From CBDUXT01 sp965371245 (GTDB taxonomy: Bacteria; Planctomycetota; Phycisphaerae; UBA1845), in contig CBDUXT010000016.1 in the NCBI GenBank assembly GCA_965371245.1, positions 1 through 64,000 on the forward strand: DNA of 64,000 nt, written 5' to 3'. Position 1 is the stretch's first letter, and every line of letters begins with the position of its first letter. The notes under the pieces are model-generated. The model did not search any database. It saw only the letters and a program-made list of their open reading frames with translations, and was not told where the DNA came from. This document shows, piece by piece, positions 58,647 to 64,000 of this stretch. Both the position numbers and the translations under genes were made by a program.

Positions 58647-59443
58647 TCTACAAAGTACCCCCATTTGATCCCGATGCCCCGATCATCGTCATCGACATCG
58701 GCAACACCACGGTGACGCTCGCCACGTGGCAATCAGACCGACTGAACGCCTCGTTGTCCGTCCCCACGACGGATCAGACGGCCTTTTCCGAGGCGTATTC
58801 GGCCCATTTGGACTCGTCGGACCGCGGGTCCATCGGCGCGACGGTGATCGCCTCCGTCGTCCCCGAGGCGCTTGAACGCATTCGTGAGTTCATAGACGGC
58901 CGGCAGGACAAAGAGCCGCTGGTCGTCGGTGAGTCCGTTCCGCTTCCGATCGATGTGAAGGTTGCGGACCCCCGGCTGATCGGGGTTGATCGGGTGTGTG
59001 CCGCCGCGGCCGCCTTTGACAAACTTGAGAGAGGTTGCACGGTCGTGGACTTCGGGTCGGCCGTCACGGTCGATCTGATCGACGACGACGGAGTTCTGCT
59101 CGGCGGGGCCATCATGCCGGGCATCAAGATGCAACTTCGCGCCTTGCACGAGTTCACCTCTGCGCTCCCGGCGGTGGAGCCGGGGATTCCGGAGCAACCC
59201 TATGGGCGCGACACCGAGGAGGCCATGCAGACCGGAGTCTGCCGCGGAATGGCCGGCGCGGTACGGGCCATTGTCGAGGGCTATGCGTCGCACCTGAACC
59301 ACTGGCCCGACGTCATCGCAACCGGCGGTGATGTCGAGTTCGTGGCTCCTCATTGCGACTTTCTGGACACGCTGGTGGCGAACCTGACTCTGCACGGCCT
59401 GGGGGTTGCCTACCGTAAACACATCGCAACGGCTTTGGGATGA
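58643..59443 (+). CDS. coaX: Type III pantothenate kinase
   Basis: 266 residues from the ATG that overlaps the obgE stop. The ASKHA-type motifs are IVIDIGNTTVTLATW near the start, LIGVDRVCAAAAAFD (G-x-D-R) and VVDFGSAVTVDLIDDDG, with GGAIMPGIKMQLRAL and VIATGGDVEFVAPH later. It catalyses the first step of coenzyme A synthesis in bacteria lacking CoaA. An in-frame upstream ATG at 58565 would overlap obgE by ~80 bases and is unlikely. Confidence 0.94.
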   Translation: MIYKVPPFDPDAPIIVIDIGNTTVTLATWQSDRLNASLSVPTTDQTAFSEAYSAHLDSSDRGSIGATVIASVVPEALERIREFIDGRQDKEPLVVGESVPLPIDVKVADPRLIGVDRVCAAAAAFDKLERGCTVVDFGSAVTVDLIDDDGVLLGGAIMPGIKMQLRALHEFTSALPAVEPGIPEQPYGRDTEEAMQTGVCRGMAGAVRAIVEGYASHLNHWPDVIATGGDVEFVAPHCDFLDTLVANLTLHGLGVAYRKHIATALG

Positions 59444-60651
59444 GCGGGGGGGAAGCTTGTTCCTGCGCCGTCCTGACGCCACCCGGCGCCGGGGCCATCG
59501 CGGTCATTCGCGTACAGGGGCCGCAAGCCGCTTCGGTCGTCGCTTCGCTGCTTCGCCACAAGGGGTGGCACCCCGGCAAGAACGAGCCCGCCTTGGCGTC
59601 GCTCCCTCACTCGGCAAAATTGCACTATTCGAGGATCGTCAGCGGCGAAGAGAGCATCGATGACGTCATCGTCAGTTGGAGCCCACAACGGGAACCTCCG
59701 GCTATCGATATCTGTGCTCATGGCGGCGTGCGCGTGGTCGAGCGAATCCTCGAGGCGCTCAAGCGAAGGGGTGTGACGGTTTCGGATCGAACCAGGAACC
59801 CCGCCTCGCCTTGGCAAGCGGCTAATCGAATCGAAGACGAGGCCCTCCGCATGCTTGCGACGGCCAAGACCGGCCGCGCCGTGCGCTTCCTCGCTGCGCA
59901 GCGGGTTCAGCTCACGGACCACCTCGACGCGATCGCCGCGGATTGCCTGACGAACCCGGATGCGGCCCACCCGGCCATCGCCGACCTGCTCGATCGCTAT
60001 GCCGCGGCTCGACGGCTTCTTCAAGGCGCGACGGTCGCTCTGGTCGGCCCGCCAAACAGCGGAAAATCGAGCCTGTTCAACCGGTTGGCCGGCCGGCACG
60101 CGGCCACCGTCTCGGCACAGCCGGGCACGACACGGGATTGGGTTGCCGCTGACGTGGAGATGGGTGGCGTTCCCATCACGCTGGCGGATACGGCTGGTCG
60201 GCACGACGCGGTCAACCCCTTGGAGCGCCGAGGCATCGCGGTCGGTCGGCAGGTCGGGGGCGATGCGGAGGTGCGTCTGTTGGTACTGGACGGCTCGATC
60301 CCGCTCGACGCCTCGGCGGCCACCCTAAGGGCGGAGTTGGATTCGCCATCTCCGCTGTTGGTTTTGGCGAACAAGTCCGACCTGGAGCACGCCTGGGAGC
60401 CGGGTGACATCCACGCGATCGGCCAACTCGCGGGAAGCCCGGTGATTCGGACCTCGGCCACCACGGGTGCCGGGGCGGAGAACGTGCCCACCCATGTTCT
60501 CAAGGCCCTTGGGCTTGACGATTTCCGCGATTCGAGCCCCTGCCTGTTCTCGGGTCGTCAGGCCTGTATCGCTGCGGATGTCCTATCCAGCTTACCGGCG
60601 AGCGGGGGTCTGGCCTCGGCCGGAATCCGGAAGGGATTAATCGGACCTTGA
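59440..60651 (+). CDS. MnmE-like GTPase lacking the C-terminal CxGK
   Basis: 403 residues against ~450 for MnmE. The N-terminal tetrahydrofolate-type domain is recognisable in VLTPPGAGAIAVIRVQGPQA and ICAHGGVRVVERILEALKRRG. The helical region lacks the usual A-F-x-N-G-K-x-D-L-x-Q-A-E-A motif. The inserted G domain is intact: GPPNSGKSSLFN (~202), PGTTRDW, LADTAG, ANKSDL and TSATTGAG. The C-terminus ends in RKGLIGP with no catalytic Cys of the usual C-I-G-K. So tRNA-wobble modification by this protein is doubtful. It overlaps coaX by ATGA and forms an operon with obgE and coaX. Confidence 0.82.
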   Translation: MSGGEACSCAVLTPPGAGAIAVIRVQGPQAASVVASLLRHKGWHPGKNEPALASLPHSAKLHYSRIVSGEESIDDVIVSWSPQREPPAIDICAHGGVRVVERILEALKRRGVTVSDRTRNPASPWQAANRIEDEALRMLATAKTGRAVRFLAAQRVQLTDHLDAIAADCLTNPDAAHPAIADLLDRYAAARRLLQGATVALVGPPNSGKSSLFNRLAGRHAATVSAQPGTTRDWVAADVEMGGVPITLADTAGRHDAVNPLERRGIAVGRQVGGDAEVRLLVLDGSIPLDASAATLRAELDSPSPLLVLANKSDLEHAWEPGDIHAIGQLAGSPVIRTSATTGAGAENVPTHVLKALGLDDFRDSSPCLFSGRQACIAADVLSSLPASGGLASAGIRKGLIGP

Positions 60652-60878
60652 GCAAGTGACTCGGCTCATGCGCGGGCTATAATCCTGCGGCGTTTCGGAC
60701 CGCGGGCGCGGCTTGACCTGGAACGTCGGACGCGGGCATCAACCGCGAGGGCGAAAACGCCTTTCCGGTTGATGTGGGCCAACGGGCTGCCTACAGTCTG
60801 AATGGCTAGGCGAAAGCCCCACGATGCGTCTGAGGCCAAGCGCCGCCGGGCTGTGGGTGCGGCGCTTCGGATTCGTAC

Positions 60879-62117
60879 ATGTCCGCCATTGATGATTCTC
60901 AACTCGGTCGGCTTCTGGTAGAGCGCAAGCTTTGTACTCGCAATGAGATAGAGTTGGTCCGCGCCGAGCTCAAGACCCACGCAAATCTGAATAACGGTAC
61001 AGGCCTGGGCCTGCTCCTCGTCGAACAAGGGTATGTCACGCATAGCCAGATCAATCGGCTGACGCGCGACACCGACGAGGATTCGATGTACCGCCCGGCA
61101 CAGCAGATTCCGGGATTCCAGATCCTCGGCAAGCTCGGTCAAGGTGCCATGGCCGTTGTGTTCAAGGCCAAGCAGCTCAGCCTCGATCGCACCGTCGCGA
61201 TCAAGGTGCTCCCCAAGCGACTCAGCGAGAACCCGGAGTTCGTCGAGCGTTTCTACCGCGAAGGGCGCGCGGCCGCCCGGCTCAACCATCCGCACATCGT
61301 CCAGGCCTACGACGTCGGCGAGGCCGGCAGCTATCACTACTTCGTGATGGAATACATCGACGGTCAAACGGTCTACGACCTGTTGACCGAGAGCCGGGCC
61401 ATCAAAGAGCCGGAGGCGATTCGCCTGGTCCTCGAAGCCGCCCGATCACTGGAGCACGCCCACGCGCAAGGGTTGATCCACCGCGACGTGAAACCCAAGA
61501 ACCTGATGATCAGCAAAGAAGGGGTTCTGAAGCTTGCTGACATGGGTCTGGCACGCGAGATCAAGGATTTTGCCACGGCCAACGCCGAGGCCGGGCGTGC
61601 CTACGGAACACCGTACTACATCTCGCCGGAACAGATTCGCGGCGAGATCACCATCGACGCCCGAGCGGACGTCTACGGTCTCGGGGCGACGTTTTACCAC
61701 ATGGTCACGGGTCAGGTGCCGTACGACGGGAACACGCCGTCCGCGGTGATGCACAAGCACCTGAAAAACACGCTCGTCCCTCCCGATCACCTCAATCATG
61801 CGCTCACTTCCGGCGTTGGCGAAATCATCGAGGTGATGATGGCCAAGTCGCCGGATGATCGGTACCCGTCGATGACGGAGCTCATCGCCGATCTTGAGGC
61901 GGTGGCCAAGGGAGACGCGCCACTCCAGGCGCGTCACAAGTACGACCACGAGTTGCTCCAAACGCTCGCATCGGGATCCAAGGTGGTCGATCAGAAGCTC
62001 GAGGATGGCACCATCCCGGGGCGCTCCCCGCGTATCTCGGTGCAGTGGCTCTTGCTCATGGGCGTGCTGCTGGCCGTCTCCGTGTTGATCAATCTGGTTT
62101 TGCTCAGTCGCGGCTAG
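60879..62117 (+). CDS. Membrane-anchored Ser/Thr protein kinase
   Basis: 412 residues. The first ~70 residues (LGRLLVERKLCTRNEIELVRAEL, LLVEQGYVTHSQINRLT) resemble two helical-hairpin units of MshEN/GspE N-terminal type. The Hanks kinase domain (~78-345) has GQGAMAVV (~86), VAIKVL with the Lys (~108), HRDVKPKNLM (~201), DMG in place of DFG (~221) and GTPYYISPEQ (~243). The C-terminus ends in one transmembrane helix (WLLLMGVLLAVSVLINLVLL). So it is cytoplasmic and C-terminally anchored. It may be read by the FHA protein at 34581. About 230 gene-free bases lie before it. Confidence 0.88.
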   Translation: MSAIDDSQLGRLLVERKLCTRNEIELVRAELKTHANLNNGTGLGLLLVEQGYVTHSQINRLTRDTDEDSMYRPAQQIPGFQILGKLGQGAMAVVFKAKQLSLDRTVAIKVLPKRLSENPEFVERFYREGRAAARLNHPHIVQAYDVGEAGSYHYFVMEYIDGQTVYDLLTESRAIKEPEAIRLVLEAARSLEHAHAQGLIHRDVKPKNLMISKEGVLKLADMGLAREIKDFATANAEAGRAYGTPYYISPEQIRGEITIDARADVYGLGATFYHMVTGQVPYDGNTPSAVMHKHLKNTLVPPDHLNHALTSGVGEIIEVMMAKSPDDRYPSMTELIADLEAVAKGDAPLQARHKYDHELLQTLASGSKVVDQKLEDGTIPGRSPRISVQWLLLMGVLLAVSVLINLVLLSRG

Positions 62118-62197
62118 AGCATTTACCGTTTTCGCATGGCGGGTTAACCGTCTGTTGAAAAAGTGTCGAACCGGCGGTCTTCAACAAGCTGTCAGCA

Positions 62198-62320
62198 TCA
62201 AAACCCGACCTGTTCCAACAGCGCTTCGAGAACCGCAACACGCTGATGGATGTTCCACACGCAGAACAACGACCCGAGCATCGCCGCGGCCAATAATATC
62301 GTAGCACCCTTCTTCTTCAT
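62198..62320 (-). CDS. 40-residue hydrophobic small protein
   Basis: Starts MKKKGATILLAAAMLGSLFC and ends in HQRVAVLEALLEQVGF. The three lysines plus the hydrophobic run look like a signal anchor, and the second half is an amphipathic leucine-rich helix. Its ATG overlaps the stop of the preceding gene (TGATG), so it should be made by translational coupling. It is too short for homology by eye. The repeated overlap and the clean charge/hydrophobic layout argue that it is a real gene. No terminator is obvious downstream. Confidence 0.55.
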   Translation of the reverse strand: MKKKGATILLAAAMLGSLFCVWNIHQRVAVLEALLEQVGF

Positions 62321-63555
62321 CACTTCAGTCGCCTCAGGTTGCGAACCAGCAATCGATCAAAAATACGCTTTTCGATCGCATCGTACCTTGCTTTCTCGGA
62401 GGACGCCGTCTGCTTGTCCCGGTAGACATCACGCAGCTTCTTGGCTGAGCCCAGTATTCTTTCAGCCAGCGCCTTCTTGGGTTTGCTCAGTTTGTGTTCC
62501 CTGATGAACTTCTCTGTGTAAGCGTCCCATTCGTCTTTCTCCTGGGCCGCACGTTTCCTTAGCAACTCCGCATATTCAGCCGCATGATCAATCTTATACT
62601 GCTTAGCTTTCCGGAGTCCGTGTTCCAATATCTCTCTTACGGATTTCTGTAGGAATTGTGCTTGTCTCTTGACGACGTCAGGATGACGAGGCATGTCATA
62701 GAGATACCGTAGTTTCAGATATTCTTCCTTCCCAATCACGGACGCGCCATCCCAGTACTCCTGGGCGCCGATCTGATGCCCTAACCCGATGCCCAGGTCA
62801 TTTGGATCGTATGGTTCCTGCCTATGCCAGTTCTGATCGAATGACGCCTCCAACATTGTCATCGTCTCGTAAGAGTCTTCCTCGCCGGCGCGGAAGAACT
62901 CAATCTTGTCTGGCAGCCATCTTCCATCAAGATTCTTCAGTTCGGACCGAGACCATGCCTCCTTATTATAATCTGCGTCGCGCACCGTTGTACTGACCGG
63001 TTGGGATCCCCTTTCAGTGTCCAAAACCCACTCGATCGTCTTGTCGTTTTGGATATGACAGGACACTATTCTACGGGAGCCGTCTACGGATGAACCGCAT
63101 CCGTCAATGCGCAAAGGAAAGGGCTCTGGTGTCGCACCGAACCCCCAATCTCCAAATCCCAAAGTGGTTTCAAGCAAATTTGGAGCCCAGTGACTCGCAT
63201 GCTCGGCACTTCCCTCTTTTTTCCATACCTCACCGTCGTAGAGAAGCCGATGCTGTGGCTCCATGTACTGATTCTTATACATCTCCTTCGTTTGCCCCCA
63301 TCTCCTTCCGCCCTCTCCTTCCTCCCACTGCAAGGCTCGCTCATAGTTCTTCGGGTGAAACCCATCTTTGTCTCCCCAATTGCGTTCCCAGATCGTATCT
63401 CCCGCAACCTGCAAATTGAACCACTCCTTATAGTCCCCGTGGTCCACAGTCCATTCAGCGTAAGCGGTCATGAACCGGGAACGCTCTTCCTTAGCTGACT
63501 GAATCTCAGAGGGTAGGTTATTCACCTGCATACAAATAGCGATTATAGGTATCAT
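62320..63555 (-). CDS. Unknown 411-residue protein in an AT-richer region
   Basis: No confident family. The N-terminus is mildly hydrophobic (MIPIIAICMQV) and AGAGGA lies 9 bases upstream of the ATG. The first ~270 residues are rich in Trp and Gly with a beta-like pattern: EWFNLQVAGDTIWERNWGDKDG, RLLYDGEVWKKEG, IEWVLDTERGSQPVSTTVRDADYN and LKNLDGRWLPDKIEFF. The run of half-barrel strands recalls LolA/LppX-type lipoprotein carriers, but I am not sure. The C-terminal ~110 residues are charged helices (VKRQAQFLQKSVREILEH; AEYAELLRKRAAQEKDEW). Base composition and codon use are plainly less GC-rich than the kinase gene beside it. Confidence 0.6.
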   Translation of the reverse strand: MIPIIAICMQVNNLPSEIQSAKEERSRFMTAYAEWTVDHGDYKEWFNLQVAGDTIWERNWGDKDGFHPKNYERALQWEEGEGGRRWGQTKEMYKNQYMEPQHRLLYDGEVWKKEGSAEHASHWAPNLLETTLGFGDWGFGATPEPFPLRIDGCGSSVDGSRRIVSCHIQNDKTIEWVLDTERGSQPVSTTVRDADYNKEAWSRSELKNLDGRWLPDKIEFFRAGEEDSYETMTMLEASFDQNWHRQEPYDPNDLGIGLGHQIGAQEYWDGASVIGKEEYLKLRYLYDMPRHPDVVKRQAQFLQKSVREILEHGLRKAKQYKIDHAAEYAELLRKRAAQEKDEWDAYTEKFIREHKLSKPKKALAERILGSAKKLRDVYRDKQTASSEKARYDAIEKRIFDRLLVRNLRRLK

Positions 63556-63633
63556 GCTTGGATATCCTCTTTACCTCAAGAAGTGAGAGCGAGTTATTCA
63601 CGCCGGTTCCGGGGTGGCTTTTTCTACAACGGG

Positions 63634-63999
63634 CTACTTCGTTGCACCTCCTCCGTCGCATGTAAACTCACCGGAAACATATAGGGTTCTGGTGTGCGTC
63701 GAGGAACTTCCGAAACTGCAGGTACAATTTGAACCGGAACATGTGGCTCGTGTGCATGCGTCCTGCTGTGTATTGCTGGCGTAGAAGCACATTTTGTTCG
63801 CAGTACATCTAATATCCGGTGAGAACAGGATGGCCGTGTGATTGATGGCCTTGTCCCATTTGCATGCGGTCTCCGAACCGGGACAATCACAGAAACTATT
63901 ATTACTTTGTCCGCAAGGTTCGTCGTTGCTGACATTAGCCCCGCAGATTGTCTGTGTCTCATTGCCACGGATGATAAGGGAAGGACAGTCACAATCAGC
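63634..63999 (-). CDS. C-terminal part of a cysteine-rich protein (cut by the window edge)
   Basis: An open frame enters from beyond 64000 and stops with TAG at 63634-63636. The 121 visible residues hold 14 cysteines: ADCDCPSLIIRGNETQTICG, DEPCGQSNNSFCDCPGSETA, CTANKMCFYASNTQQDACTR and ATCSGSNCTCSFG are representative. The Asn/Thr/Ser-rich, Cys-spaced pattern suggests an extracytoplasmic, disulfide-bonded protein. The start and any signal peptide are outside the window. It lies 78 bases upstream of the 411-residue gene on the same strand and shares its lower GC, so all three right-edge genes probably form one unit. Confidence 0.6.
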   Translation of the reverse strand, partial: ADCDCPSLIIRGNETQTICGANVSNDEPCGQSNNSFCDCPGSETACKWDKAINHTAILFSPDIRCTANKMCFYASNTQQDACTRATCSGSNCTCSFGSSSTHTRTLYVSGEFTCDGGGATK

Positions 64000-64000
64000 A

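Noticed and set aside
57564..58664. Minus-strand open frame opposite obgE
   Set aside because: Shadow of obgE.
1..64000. tRNA, rRNA and CRISPR arrays
   Set aside because: No T-arm GGTTCGAATCC-type core with matching stems, no rRNA-like stretch, and the repeats seen are paired palindromes with unequal spacing, not CRISPR units.

Overview
The window is about 64 kb of high-GC DNA with dense genes, mixed start codons (ATG, GTG, TTG) and many short intergenic palindromes. Several genes point to Planctomycetota. These include a protein ending in a CxxCGYDL-type zinc ribbon, a terpene-cyclase-fold protein fused to DUF4159-like halves, a tandem-FHA protein, a membrane-anchored Hanks kinase, secreted proteins with dockerin-like tails, and a DNA topoisomerase VI B subunit in a bacterium that also has gyrase. 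A Phycisphaerae-like lineage is my guess; I cannot place it by sequence search.

Layout. 0-12.7 kb: DUF971, alpha/beta hydrolase, a SerA-like dehydrogenase, an inositol-monophosphatase-type enzyme, the tgt-yajC pair, a GT39-type membrane glycosyltransferase, membrane unknowns, a QueC-like protein with an altered PP-loop, and DUF1015. 12.8-16.8 kb: a plus-strand accessory cluster (MerR-like regulator, Nudix-like protein, two-TM protein, methyltransferase, P-loop kinase-like protein, TudS-like desulfidase). 16.9-26 kb: the replication block gyrB, dciA-like, dnaN, dnaA on the minus strand, a methyltransferase, then divergent top6B. 26.3-34.6 kb: polyprenyl-phosphate sugar transferase, lipoprotein, double VanZ protein, transaldolase, terpene-cyclase/DUF4159 protein. 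34.6-49.3 kb: FHA protein, surE, xseB-xseA-cheX-like, glutathione peroxidase, hydrolase, metH, UDP-xylose synthase-like enzyme, sugar aminotransferase. 49.5-62.1 kb: beta-lactamase-fold hydrolase, a REP-associated tyrosine transposase between inverted REPs, metzincin protease, LPP20/FlgT-like protein, FlK-like thioesterase, rpmA, obgE-coaX-mnmE-like operon, Ser/Thr kinase. 62.2-64 kb: a visibly AT-richer stretch with a cysteine-rich protein (cut by the window edge), a 411-residue unknown and a 40-residue hydrophobic peptide.

How it fits together. Replication genes (dnaA, dnaN, dciA-like, gyrB) cluster as near many bacterial origins, and the adjacent top6B suggests a second type II topoisomerase system. 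Surface polysaccharide and envelope functions are scattered (sugar transferase, VanZ, GT39, UXS, DegT). The main candidate for an undescribed system is the 12.8-16.8 kb cluster. It starts at a promoter whose 16-bp spacer holds a palindrome and whose predicted transcript begins at the start codon. It combines a sulfur-removing enzyme, a methyltransferase, a kinase-like P-loop protein and a Nudix-like fold without a canonical Nudix box.

Repeats are a second theme. At least four families of paired palindromes occupy the gaps: GGGTGGCATG REPs linked to the transposase, GGCGGGCTATTGCCCGCC pairs, a 118-bp TIR-bearing element in two inverted copies, and a CCGCGGGCGCC-type element that supplies or touches gene ends. 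No rRNA, tRNA or CRISPR was seen.
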